From Betaproteobacteria bacterium UBA6910 (GTDB taxonomy: Bacteria; Pseudomonadota; Gammaproteobacteria; Burkholderiales; UBA6910): DNA of 5,762 nt. The notes under the pieces were generated by a model, which saw only the letters and a program-made list of their open reading frames with translations, did no database searches and had not been told where the DNA came from. The stretch spans positions 1,941-7,702 of the forward strand of contig DKBC01000288.1 of the NCBI GenBank assembly GCA_002451065.1, in the 5' to 3' direction. Below, one piece after another: positions 1 to 5,214 of the stretch (positions within the stretch are counted from its first letter, which is position 1; each line of letters starts with the position of its first letter). The position numbers and the translations under genes are program-made.

Positions 1-65
1 AGAGCGTCGGGGGTGAAGAACTTCGGGTCGTGCTCCTCAACGGCGCGAACCAGCAGCAGCGCCAT
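1..65 (-). CDS. 5' end of an unidentified minus-strand gene, cut by the window edge
   Basis: Reading leftwards from an ATG at 65-63, the frame stays open to the window edge and encodes MALLLVRAVEEHDPKFFTPD followed by A and L. The start is supported by a strong Shine-Dalgarno-like AGAAGGTGA on the minus strand (78-70), with AAGGTG five bases before the ATG. The peptide is acidic and amphipathic after a short hydrophobic start, which looks like a soluble protein and not a signal peptide. I do not recognise the family from 22 residues. The LLVRAVEE opening is loosely reminiscent of DUF2868-type proteins, but that is a weak impression. The gene is divergent from the small frame-broken gene that follows, so its promoter should lie in 66-295. 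Confidence 0.55.
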   Translation of the reverse strand, partial: MALLLVRAVEEHDPKFFTPDA

Positions 66-295
66 GGCGTCACCTTCTGGGAGCGACGTCCCGGGGTTGC
101 CCGGAGTCCTCGCGGCGGGCGTCGGATATGGGGGCAGGGCAGGTCCCATGTGCCTTATCCCTATACCCGGCCAAACTGGTTACCGGCTGGCGATCCTGCA
201 ATTGTTGCGCTGCTGGCTTGCAGCTCCCGCCTGCATGAGCACCTGTCGAATACGCGGTGTCGTGCCGCTGATCGGACACCAATGCCGATGACGTC
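66..295. other. Intergenic region between two divergent genes; no gene supported
   Basis: These 230 bases separate the minus-strand start at 65 from the plus-strand start at 296. Frames are open on both strands, but their peptides are rich in Arg, Pro, Ser and Cys, as expected of out-of-frame GC-rich DNA, and none has a convincing start. The stretch should carry the promoter of the leftward gene. A minus-strand TATAGG (plus 166-161) could be a -10, but I find no matching -35. No terminator, tRNA or repeat is visible. Confidence 0.4.
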
Positions 296-552
296 ATGGA
301 CCAACGGGTCGTTGCCACGGCCACCTATGGTTCCTTCGCCATTGAAGAGCATATCGCTACCGCTTTGCTGGACATCGTCAAAGATATCATCAAGAGCGGC
401 ATCAAGCCTCATGACATTTTTTGACCGATCTGGCCGCGTACGTGAGTCGCGAAGGTTTGGAAGACTCTCCGCCCGCATGCCTCCATGAGGACAGTATTGA
501 CTCCAATGCCTTCGCTGCCCTTGCGCGGCAGATCCGCGTAAGAACTGCATAG
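296..552 (+). pseudogene. Small hypothetical gene broken by a frameshift in a T6 run
   Basis: From ATG 296 one frame encodes 42 residues beginning MDQRVVATATYGSFAIEEHI and ending GIKPHDIF before TGA at 422-424. The -1 frame continues with a peptide of the same character from TTG 421, beginning LTDLAAYVSREGLEDSPP and ending LARQIRVRTA before TAG at 550-552. Joined, they give about 85 residues, acidic and helix-like, unlike the Arg/Pro/Ser-rich shadow frames around them. The break falls in the run of six T at 417-422; a seventh T would restore one frame. An inactivating indel or a sequencing error in the homopolymer is likeliest. The run does not give the classical tandem XXY YYZ arrangement in the incoming frame, so programmed frameshifting is less likely. 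I do not recognise the family, and no clear ribosome binding site precedes ATG 296. The frame opens at 272, after a TGA at 269-271, so the true start could be slightly upstream or the 5' end may be lost. Confidence 0.45.
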
Positions 553-623
553 CCTGAGATTCCAATAGAAACGAATAGGCAAGTCCGAATGGCTGCCGTA
601 AATCTGATCCTAGCCGGTCAACG

Positions 624-890
624 TTGTTGCCCTCGCAGGCTCGCGCCAATTTTTCGGAGGTGGCGGAAGACGTCGAGCTCGGCGCCGAGAAGATCATCAC
701 CAGGAACGGCGAGAGCTACGTGGCGCTGATCGGCGCGGAGCGGCTGGATCATTGCCACCGGCTGGAACGCGAACACATTCACTTACTGCTGATCGACGAG
801 GCGGGCAGGGGGCTCGCAGATGTCGCCGTCGGACGCGTGAAGGATGCGCGCGGCGTGATTCAGTCGATTAAGCGCCGGCGCAGCGTGTAG
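624..890 (+). CDS. Phd/YefM-family type II antitoxin
   Basis: This 88-residue protein is the likely antitoxin of the pair with the next gene. The N-terminal half has the Phd/YefM pattern: SQARANFSEVAEDV at about residues 4-17, then an IITRNGESYVALIG strand at about 24-37. In this family that half dimerises and binds operator DNA. The rest (LDHCHRLEREHIHLLLIDEAGRGLADVAVGRVKDA) should wrap and neutralise the toxin. There is no in-frame ATG between the upstream stop at 576-578 and the conserved region. The start chosen is TTG 624, with TTG 627 the alternative, and neither has a good ribosome binding site. The length is normal for the family, but the first residues could be decayed. Only 19 bases separate it from the toxin, which implies co-transcription and, by analogy with the family, autorepression by the complex. 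Confidence 0.8.
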   Translation: MLPSQARANFSEVAEDVELGAEKIITRNGESYVALIGAERLDHCHRLEREHIHLLLIDEAGRGLADVAVGRVKDARGVIQSIKRRRSV

Positions 891-909
891 GACGGGCATA
901 GCGGCTTCC

Positions 910-1314
910 TTGGCGGGGAAGCCCGTCGTCCGGCTCACCGCGAACTTCGAGCGCAACCTCGCCGACATCGACCGTTTTCCGACCGGGGCCGAAGCGCCCC
1001 AGGCTGACGACACGCTGCTCGACGAGTTGCTGGGCACCGGGATTTCGAACCTCGAACGGTTTCCCGGTATCGGACGACCGTTCCTGGCGCATGCGGCTCG
1101 CTTCGTCGAAACCACGAATGCTCTTGAAGCACTGCGAGCAAAGTTGTCGGCGCTGACGCCGGATCCGGATGCGCTGCGCGAATACATCCTCGGGCACTAC
1201 TTGGTGCTGTACGCACAGATTGACGCGAGTCCCTATCTGCTGGCGATCAGGCATCGCCGCCAGCTCTCGTTCGATTTCCAGTCGCGCTGGGGCGGGACTT
1301 CGTCGATGCCCTAG
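910..1314 (+). CDS. RelE/ParE-like type II toxin
   Basis: This 134-residue protein follows the Phd/YefM-like antitoxin by 19 bases. It has the layout of RelE/ParE-superfamily toxins: an N-terminal strand (PVVRLTANFERNL, about 5-17), helices carrying LERFPGIGRPFL (about 48-59), and the conserved C-terminal sheet YILGHYLVLYAQ then PYLLAIRHRRQLSFDF (about 92-123). The basic IRHRRQ segment lies where members of the superfamily place active or target-binding residues. Whether it cleaves mRNA on the ribosome (RelE-type) or blocks gyrase (ParE-type) cannot be told from sequence. The start is TTG 910, giving MAGKPVVRLTA, which matches how related proteins begin; there is no in-frame ATG nearby and no clear ribosome binding site. 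Translational coupling to the antitoxin is plausible. The C-terminal tail GGTSSMP is not conserved. The frame is intact, so the toxin may be functional. Confidence 0.8.
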   Translation: MAGKPVVRLTANFERNLADIDRFPTGAEAPQADDTLLDELLGTGISNLERFPGIGRPFLAHAARFVETTNALEALRAKLSALTPDPDALREYILGHYLVLYAQIDASPYLLAIRHRRQLSFDFQSRWGGTSSMP

Positions 1315-1799
1315 TGCGATAGGACGCTGTCCGGTTCGGGGCGAATTTTTCGGTTCGGTGCAGGTCGCGGTATAGGTCGTCAGTGCGGCGGCCTGAAAAC
1401 CCGATGAAATCTCCGGCCTTGCGCTTATGCAACATCGGGGGCTGCCCGACGTCCTGCGGGTTGGCGGAGGTTTTCATCGAAGGGCGTTGAGGCGGAAGGC
1501 CGCGGGCGATGGCGGGACGCCGCGCGTGGCGCCTCGGCCGTTGAGCATCGGAGTGCATTCCACGCCCCACACGGTATGCCGCCCGGGCGTCTGGGGGGCT
1601 CTGGAGGAAGCCATATACAATCCGCTCCCGGAGCCTTTCGCGCCAAGGGCGGGAGGCTGCGCAGAACGGATACGAGGCGCGACACTGGGGCGCTTCCCGG
1701 CTTGCGGGCCAAGATCATGATGAATGGTGCGCGGAGACGCGGCGTCCGGTAAGATGCCGTCCATCCGCGAATCGACGCAGCCACATTGGGGAGATAGAG
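1315..1799. other. 485-bp region without a supported gene; possible remnant or repeat DNA
   Basis: No frame here has a convincing start with coding-like composition. The longest minus-strand frames are rich in Arg, Pro, Ser and Gly. Two in different frames do contain protein-like stretches: GFSGRRTDDLYRDLHRTEKF (about 1410-1350) and TVWGVECTPMLNGRGATRG (about 1576-1520). They resemble short hypothetical proteins that I associate with dispersed intergenic sequences, but I cannot confirm this. CGGTTCGG occurs twice, at 1332-1339 and 1351-1358. A TACAAT at 1615-1620 fits a -10 box but lacks a matching -35. The right end should contain the promoter and leader of the stress-protein gene. Its ribosome binding site is GGGGAG at 1788-1793, six bases before the start. 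Confidence 0.35.
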
Positions 1800-2249
1800 A
1801 TGTTCAAGCACATTCTGGTGCCGACCGACGGCTCGGAGCTGTCCAAGACCTCGGCGGAAAAAGCGATTGCCTTCGCCAAGGACTCCCGCGCCAAGCTCAC
1901 GTTTCTCAACGTGCTCCCGGAGGCGCCAGCGCCGGCTACCGGGTTCAGCGACGATGCCCATTACGATCCGGCGAAACCGAAGCGGTTCCTGGAGGAATCC
2001 GAGAGACAGGCCCGCAAATTCGTCGACCCCGTCCTGGCCCAGGCCAAGGAGGCCGGCGTTTCCGCGGACGCGGTGTTCCTCCCCTCTCACGCTCCCCATG
2101 AGGCCATCATTCGCGCCGCCCAGGAGCATGGGTGCGACCTCATCTTCATGGCGTCCCGGGGTCGCAGTGGCCTCAACGCGCTGCTGCTGGGCAGCGAGAC
2201 CCACAAGGTGCTGAACCTCTGCAAGATACCGGTGCTGGTCTACCGCTGA
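1800..2249 (+). CDS. Universal stress protein, UspA family
   Basis: A single-domain Usp protein of 149 residues, the normal size, predicted to be cytosolic. It opens with the first beta strand and nucleotide-binding Asp in MFKHILVPTDGSE (Asp10), and ends with the ATP-binding loop and last strand in MASRGRSGLNALLLGS (117-132) then IPVLVYR. The family motif G-x2-G-x9-G-(S/T) is present from Gly121 to Gly131-Ser132, except that the first Gly is Ala118, a common variant. It therefore looks like an ATP-binding Usp of the MJ0577 type. Such proteins accumulate under starvation, oxygen or redox stress, but their biochemical role is usually undefined. The start at 1800 has a good GGGGAG ribosome binding site. 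It converges on suhB with ten bases between the genes, and the shared hairpin there probably limits read-through. It stands alone, with no partner gene on its strand. Confidence 0.93.
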   Translation: MFKHILVPTDGSELSKTSAEKAIAFAKDSRAKLTFLNVLPEAPAPATGFSDDAHYDPAKPKRFLEESERQARKFVDPVLAQAKEAGVSADAVFLPSHAPHEAIIRAAQEHGCDLIFMASRGRSGLNALLLGSETHKVLNLCKIPVLVYR

Positions 2250-2263
2250 GCCGCCGGGCTCAG
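2246..2263. terminator. Perfect hairpin containing both convergent stop codons; putative bidirectional terminator
   Basis: CTGAGCC-GCCG-GGCTCAG is a perfect 7-bp inverted repeat with a four-base loop. The left arm contains the TGA stop of the stress-protein gene (2247-2249). The right arm, read on the minus strand, contains the TGA stop of suhB (2262-2260). It would form the same hairpin in both transcripts and would be the only barrier between these convergent genes. No U-run follows on either strand, so it is not a textbook intrinsic terminator. It may act as a weak terminator, as an RNA 3'-end stabiliser, or together with Rho. Confidence 0.6.
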
Positions 2264-3057
2264 TCCTTGAGGCCGCCCTTGAGGTGGGGCGCGATTACCC
2301 GCAGCATCTGGGCAAAGATTTTCGGGCTGCCGGCGACGATATTGCCCGACTCGAACCAGCCGTCCTCGCCGCGCAGGTCACCCACCAGCCCGCCGGCCTC
2401 GGTGATGAGCAACGATCCGGCCGCGATATCCCACTTGGAAAGTCCCAGTTCCCAGAATCCGTCGTACCAGCCGGCCGCGACGTAGGCCAGGTCCAGGGAA
2501 GCGGACCCGGGGCGGCGCAGCCCGGCGGTCTGCTTCACCAGGTCACGGAACATGCCGATGTACTCTTCCAGATTGGCGAGCTGGCGGAACGGAAAACCGG
2601 TGCCGATCAGCGCGTCCTCGAGCTTGGTGCGCTTGCTGACCCGCAGGCGGTGGTCGTTGAGAAAAGCGCCGCGCCCCCGGGAGGCCGTGAACAGGTCGTT
2701 GCGATTCGGATCGTAGATCACCGCCTGGGTTATGGAGCCCTTGTGGGCCAGCGCGATGGACACCGCGTACTGGGGCAGCCCGTGGACGAAATTGGTGGTG
2801 CCATCCAGGGGATCGATGATCCACTGATACTCCGACGCGCCTTGAGCCCCGCTCTCCTCTGCTAGAATCGAGTGGTTCGGATAAGCGCCGAGCAGCACGT
2901 CGATGATGGCTTTCTCCGCCGCCCGGTCCGCCTCGCTCACGTAGTCGGCTTGCGACTTGCGCGCGACGACGACCAGATCCAGGTTCTGCGCCGCCCGGTT
3001 GATGATGCCGGCGGCGCGGCGCGCGGCCTTGACGGCCGTGTTGAGCATGGGATGCAT
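2260..3057 (-). CDS. suhB: Inositol-1-monophosphatase, SuhB type
   Basis: A 265-residue member of the Mg2+-dependent inositol monophosphatase family, close to E. coli SuhB in length. Metal and substrate residues are present in order: Glu67 in ILAEESG, motif [16 protein letters not shown] (79-93) with Asp82 and Asp85, and motif [16 protein letters not shown] (209-223) with Asp210. The [16 protein letters not shown] segment (181-196), typical of SuhB, is intact. The enzyme hydrolyses myo-inositol 1-phosphate. In E. coli SuhB also joins the Nus-factor rRNA antitermination complex, probably its more important bacterial role; whether that holds here is inference. The start ATG 3057 gives MHPMLN, the usual beginning in related proteins, although no ribosome binding site precedes it. 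The ATG at residue 4 is the alternative. It is divergent from trmJ. Confidence 0.95.
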   Translation of the reverse strand: MHPMLNTAVKAARRAAGIINRAAQNLDLVVVARKSQADYVSEADRAAEKAIIDVLLGAYPNHSILAEESGAQGASEYQWIIDPLDGTTNFVHGLPQYAVSIALAHKGSITQAVIYDPNRNDLFTASRGRGAFLNDHRLRVSKRTKLEDALIGTGFPFRQLANLEEYIGMFRDLVKQTAGLRRPGSASLDLAYVAAGWYDGFWELGLSKWDIAAGSLLITEAGGLVGDLRGEDGWFESGNIVAGSPKIFAQMLRVIAPHLKGGLKD

Positions 3058-3101
3058 GGTGTGGGGCGGGAGGGAGCGCGGAAAAAAACCCCCATTTTAA
3101 T
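3058..3101. promoter_or_regulatory. 44-bp divergent spacer between suhB and trmJ
   Basis: Only 44 bases separate the two start codons, so both promoters and leaders must fit here or extend into the opposing genes. It contains a purine-rich part (3061-3080), a run of seven A then five C (3082-3093), and an AT-rich ATTTTAATATG reaching the trmJ start. On the minus strand, TAAAAT (plus 3099-3094) matches five of six -10 positions for suhB, but the base stretch 17 bp upstream, inside trmJ, is not a good -35. Neither start codon has a Shine-Dalgarno sequence at normal distance. Leaderless or very short-leader transcripts are possible. Confidence 0.35.
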
Positions 3102-3821
3102 ATGAGTCTTCCCGATCCGCTCCGCAACGTTCGCGTCATCCTCAGCCACACCAGCCATCCCGGAAACATCGGCGCCACGGCGCGGGCCATGAAGACCATG
3201 GGGCTGCGGGATCTGTGGCTGGTGAATCCCCGGCAGTTTCCCGATGCCCAGGCAGATGCCATGGCATCCGGCGCCGTGGACGTGCTGGCGCGGGCTCGCG
3301 TTTGTTCGAGCCTGGACCAGGCGCTGGAGGACACGGTACTCGCTGTCGCCACCAGCTCGCGCTACCGGGATCTCCCGCCCAGCGTCCTCCCGCCGCGGGA
3401 AGCGGCGGCGAGACTGGCGGCGGAGGCGGCAGCGCACCCGGTGGCGCTGGTGTTCGGCAGCGAGACTTTCGGGCTGTCCATGGAGGAGGTGGGCCGCTGC
3501 CAGATCCTGGTGAACATCCCGGCTAATCCGGAATACGCCTCCCTCAACCTCGCCGCGGCGGTGCAGGTGATGGCCTACGAGTTGCATGTCGCGGCGCAAG
3601 CCGGGCCGGCGTTGCCGGTCCCGGAATTCGAACCCGCGACTCTGAAGGACATCGAGCGCTTGTTCGAGGCCATGGAGGACGCCCTGCAAAAGACTGGCTT
3701 TCTGGACCCTCAAAACCCCAAGCGCCTGATGCTCCGCCTGCGGCGCCTTTTCTCCCGCGCCCGGCTCGAAAAGGAGGAGGTGGCGATCCTCAGGGGAATT
3801 CTGAAATCAATCGCTAAGTAG
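3102..3821 (+). CDS. trmJ: tRNA (cytidine/uridine-2'-O-)-methyltransferase TrmJ
   Basis: A 239-residue SPOUT-class methyltransferase, which in E. coli adds the 2'-O-methyl group at tRNA position 32 using S-adenosylmethionine. The SPOUT signatures are present: [19 protein letters not shown] (17-35, RNA and fold motif 1), [16 protein letters not shown] (115-130, motif 2) and [22 protein letters not shown] (139-160, motif 3 and the knotted cofactor pocket). The C-terminal 70 residues are the basic helical extension typical of TrmJ. E. coli has FGRE in motif 2; FGSE(T) here resembles forms I recall from betaproteobacteria such as Neisseria, so loss of activity is not implied. ATG 3102 was chosen because the family begins a few residues before IRxxL-type strands; no ribosome binding site is visible. 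It is followed by cysE after 56 bases. Confidence 0.92.
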   Translation: MSLPDPLRNVRVILSHTSHPGNIGATARAMKTMGLRDLWLVNPRQFPDAQADAMASGAVDVLARARVCSSLDQALEDTVLAVATSSRYRDLPPSVLPPREAAARLAAEAAAHPVALVFGSETFGLSMEEVGRCQILVNIPANPEYASLNLAAAVQVMAYELHVAAQAGPALPVPEFEPATLKDIERLFEAMEDALQKTGFLDPQNPKRLMLRLRRLFSRARLEKEEVAILRGILKSIAK

Positions 3822-3842
3822 TTGACCAATTTGGTAGAAAAA
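3820..3842 (+). promoter_or_regulatory. IscR type-1-like operator upstream of cysE
   Basis: AGTTGACCAATTTGGTAG begins at 3820, overlapping the trmJ stop codon. Aligned to the E. coli IscR type-1 consensus (ATASYYGACTRWWWYAGTCRRSTAT), about 18 of 25 positions agree, counted by eye; the left half-site and centre match best. The core ACCAA-T-TTGGT is a perfect dyad. It overlaps the putative -35 of the cysE promoter, where bound [2Fe-2S]-IscR would repress. It is weaker than the box before iscR, so this is a candidate, not a firm call. Confidence 0.4.
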
Positions 3843-3851
3843 ACGCATACT
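3822..3851 (+). promoter_or_regulatory. Putative sigma-70 promoter for cysE
   Basis: TTGACC (3822-3827, five of six -35 matches) and CATACT (3846-3851, four of six -10 matches) are 18 bases apart and lie directly after the trmJ stop. Transcription would begin near 3857, giving a leader of about 20 bases. Such a promoter would let cysE and downstream genes be expressed separately from trmJ. The -35 coincides with the IscR-like box. Confidence 0.4.
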
Positions 3852-3864
3852 GGGGGCTCCCCAG
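3850..3864 (+). promoter_or_regulatory. Short GC hairpin ahead of cysE
   Basis: CTGGGG-GCT-CCCCAG is a perfect six-base-pair inverted repeat with a three-base loop, 13 bases before the cysE start. It has no U-run, so it is not a clear terminator for trmJ. It could stabilise the 5' end of a cysE transcript or end the trmJ message. No Shine-Dalgarno sequence lies between it and the ATG. Confidence 0.35.
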
Positions 3865-3877
3865 CCATACTCACGCC

Positions 3878-4630
3878 ATGTTTGAACTCGTCAGGGAAGA
3901 TATCGACAGCGTATTCGACCGCGACCCGGCGGCCCGCAACGTCTGGGAAGTGGTGACCTGCTATCCAGGGTTCCACGCCCGCATGTTCCACCGGCTGAGC
4001 CACTGGCTCTGGGGGCTGGGTCTCAAGTGGCTGGCGCGTTTTGTTTCCCATCTCGGCCGCTGGTTCACCGGCATCGAAATTCACCCCGGCGCCCGCATCG
4101 GCCGGCGGTTTTTCATCGACCATGGCATGGGCGTGGTCATTGGGGAAACCGCCGAGATTGGCGATGACGTCACCCTCTACCACGGTGTGACCCTGGGAGG
4201 CACTTCCTGGAACAAGGGCAAGCGCCATCCGACTCTGGGCAACGGCGTGGTGGTGGGCGCGGGCGCCAAGATCCTGGGGCCGGTCACGATTGGCGAAGGG
4301 GCGAAGGTGGGCTCCAACGCCGTTGTGGTCAAAGACATTCCACCCGCCGCTACGGCGGTCGGGATACCCGCCCATGTCGTTGACGTAACGCGGGAAGAGG
4401 CGCGGGCGCGGCAGGCGGAAACCCTGGGCTTCTCGGCTTACGCCATCAGCCCCAACATGGACGACCCGGTGGCCAAGGCCATCCACGGTCTCATTGATCA
4501 CACCGTTTCCACCGACCATCGCATCGAGCTCATCCTGGAGCAATTGAAGCGGCTGGGAGCGTCCATCGAGGATGAAAAAGCCACTGCCGACAAATTCGAC
4601 CCCGAGTACCTGAATCGCATCGTTGACTAG
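3878..4630 (+). CDS. cysE: Serine O-acetyltransferase
   Basis: CysE transfers acetyl from acetyl-CoA to L-serine, giving O-acetylserine, the first committed step of cysteine synthesis. The 250-residue protein has a short N-terminal helical domain (1-63) and a left-handed beta-helix of hexapeptide repeats (about 65-165), seen in [42 protein letters not shown] and [18 protein letters not shown]. Active-site counterparts of E. coli D143, H158 and H193 are Glu67, His82 and His117; the Asp-to-Glu change is usual in this shorter CysE class. The C-terminal tail after about 170 is longer than in E. coli, continuing to residue 250. The start MFELVREDI matches the family, but no ribosome binding site is visible. 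The neighbours iscR and a cysteine desulfurase link cysteine supply to Fe-S assembly. In E. coli, CysE is feedback-inhibited by cysteine and forms a complex with CysK; no cysK lies in this window. Confidence 0.95.
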   Translation: MFELVREDIDSVFDRDPAARNVWEVVTCYPGFHARMFHRLSHWLWGLGLKWLARFVSHLGRWFTGIEIHPGARIGRRFFIDHGMGVVIGETAEIGDDVTLYHGVTLGGTSWNKGKRHPTLGNGVVVGAGAKILGPVTIGEGAKVGSNAVVVKDIPPAATAVGIPAHVVDVTREEARARQAETLGFSAYAISPNMDDPVAKAIHGLIDHTVSTDHRIELILEQLKRLGASIEDEKATADKFDPEYLNRIVD

Positions 4631-4651
4631 GGAACTTCGGTGGCCTAAAGT
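4623..4651 (+). promoter_or_regulatory. Putative sigma-70 promoter for the iscR operon
   Basis: TTGACT (4623-4628, in the last codons of cysE) and TAAAGT (4646-4651) are 17 bases apart, with five and four matches to the -35 and -10 consensus. Start would fall near 4658, inside the IscR-like box. An alternative -35, the perfect TTGACA at 4651-4656, has only a poor -10 (TTGTTC at 4674-4679). Either arrangement puts the box over the promoter, as expected for autorepression. Confidence 0.4.
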
Positions 4652-4671
4652 TGACAAAATTATTCAACAAT
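4647..4671 (+). promoter_or_regulatory. IscR type-1-like operator upstream of iscR
   Basis: The dyad GTTGACAAAATTATTCAAC (4650-4668) lies 62 bases before the iscR start. About 21 of 25 positions from 4647 agree with the E. coli IscR type-1 consensus, counted by eye. Differences include T-to-A at position 10 and G-to-T at 17. In E. coli [2Fe-2S]-IscR represses its own operon through type-1 sites, and position and match support the same loop here. Confidence 0.6.
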
Positions 4672-4729
4672 CGTTGTTCTGGTTGTCCGTAAGGATTTTT
4701 CCCCAACGACCCAACCGAGAGGTTCCGAT

Positions 4730-5206
4730 ATGAGACTCACGACCAAAGGACGCTTTGCGGTGACGGCGATGATTGACCTGGCCATGCGTCACGGCAATGG
4801 CCCGGTGACCTTAGCCGGCATCAGCGACCGGCAGCAGATTTCCCTTTCCTACCTGGAGCAGCTGTTCGGCAAGCTGCGGCGGCACGGCCTCGTGGAGAGC
4901 GTGCGCGGTCCCGGCGGCGGCTACAACCTCGCCAAGCCCACAGACAAGATTACGGTGGCGGAAATCATACTTGCCGTGGACGAGCCCCTGGACGCCACCC
5001 GTTGCGGCGGCATGGCCAATTGTCAGGACGAGCAGCGCTGCATAACCCACGACCTGTGGACCAGCCTCAACGAGCGCATTTACGAGTACCTCACCTCGGT
5101 GACGCTGAAGGACATGGTGGACAAGCAGAAGCCGTCCAACGTGTCGACCCTGGAAGACCGCCGCATCCGCCGGGAGCGCACCACGCCGACCGTCGTCTCG
5201 GCCTAG
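4730..5206 (+). CDS. iscR: Fe-S cluster-sensing Rrf2-family regulator IscR
   Basis: A 158-residue Rrf2-family transcription factor that senses Fe-S demand. The N-terminal winged helix begins MRLTTKGRFAVTAMIDLAM, the recognition region is ISLSYLEQLFGKLRRHGLV (37-55), and the wing is VRGPGGGYNLAKP (58-70). The [2Fe-2S] ligands match E. coli numbering exactly: Cys92, Cys98, Cys104 and His107, in a loop RCGGMANCQDEQRCITHDLW. That separates it from NsrR or RirA relatives and makes the call firm. With the cluster, IscR represses type-1 promoters; without it, it still acts at type-2 sites. The ATG has a GAGAGG ribosome binding site (4717-4722), seven bases away. A type-1-like box upstream predicts autoregulation. 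The desulfurase start follows the stop by eight bases, so the two are co-transcribed. The basic C-terminal tail is variable in the family. Confidence 0.96.
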   Translation: MRLTTKGRFAVTAMIDLAMRHGNGPVTLAGISDRQQISLSYLEQLFGKLRRHGLVESVRGPGGGYNLAKPTDKITVAEIILAVDEPLDATRCGGMANCQDEQRCITHDLWTSLNERIYEYLTSVTLKDMVDKQKPSNVSTLEDRRIRRERTTPTVVSA

Positions 5207-5214
5207 GGTTTTGG

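Noticed and set aside
415..424. Programmed -1 frameshift signal at the T6 run
   Set aside because: In the incoming frame the codons are ATT TTT TGA, so the standard tandem slippery pattern is absent, and I see no obvious stimulating stem directly after it. An indel is simpler.
161..700. Minus-strand open frame of 179 codons at the left
   Set aside because: It runs antisense to the frame-broken small gene and the antitoxin N-terminus, with no recognisable motif. The plus-strand reading is more protein-like.
1332..1358. Direct repeat CGGTTCGG, two copies
   Set aside because: Eight bases in GC-rich DNA, only two copies and no flanking structure; chance is sufficient.
1714..1721. Palindrome ATCATGAT upstream of the stress-protein gene
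   Set aside because: It is too short and does not fit the FNR/ANR pattern TTGAT-N4-ATCAA that often controls such genes.
1425..2204. Minus-strand open frame of 259 codons spanning the gene-free stretch and the stress-protein gene
   Set aside because: More than half is antisense to the well-supported Usp gene, the composition is Arg/Pro/Gly-rich, and there is no recognisable domain or ribosome binding site.
2543..3352. Minus-strand open frame of 269 codons across the suhB and trmJ starts
   Set aside because: It is out of frame with suhB and antisense to trmJ, both of which have full catalytic motifs.
3710..4657. Long minus-strand open frame of 315 codons
   Set aside because: It lies antisense to cysE, whose catalytic motifs are complete, and its peptide shows no family motif. 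It is a GC-rich shadow frame.
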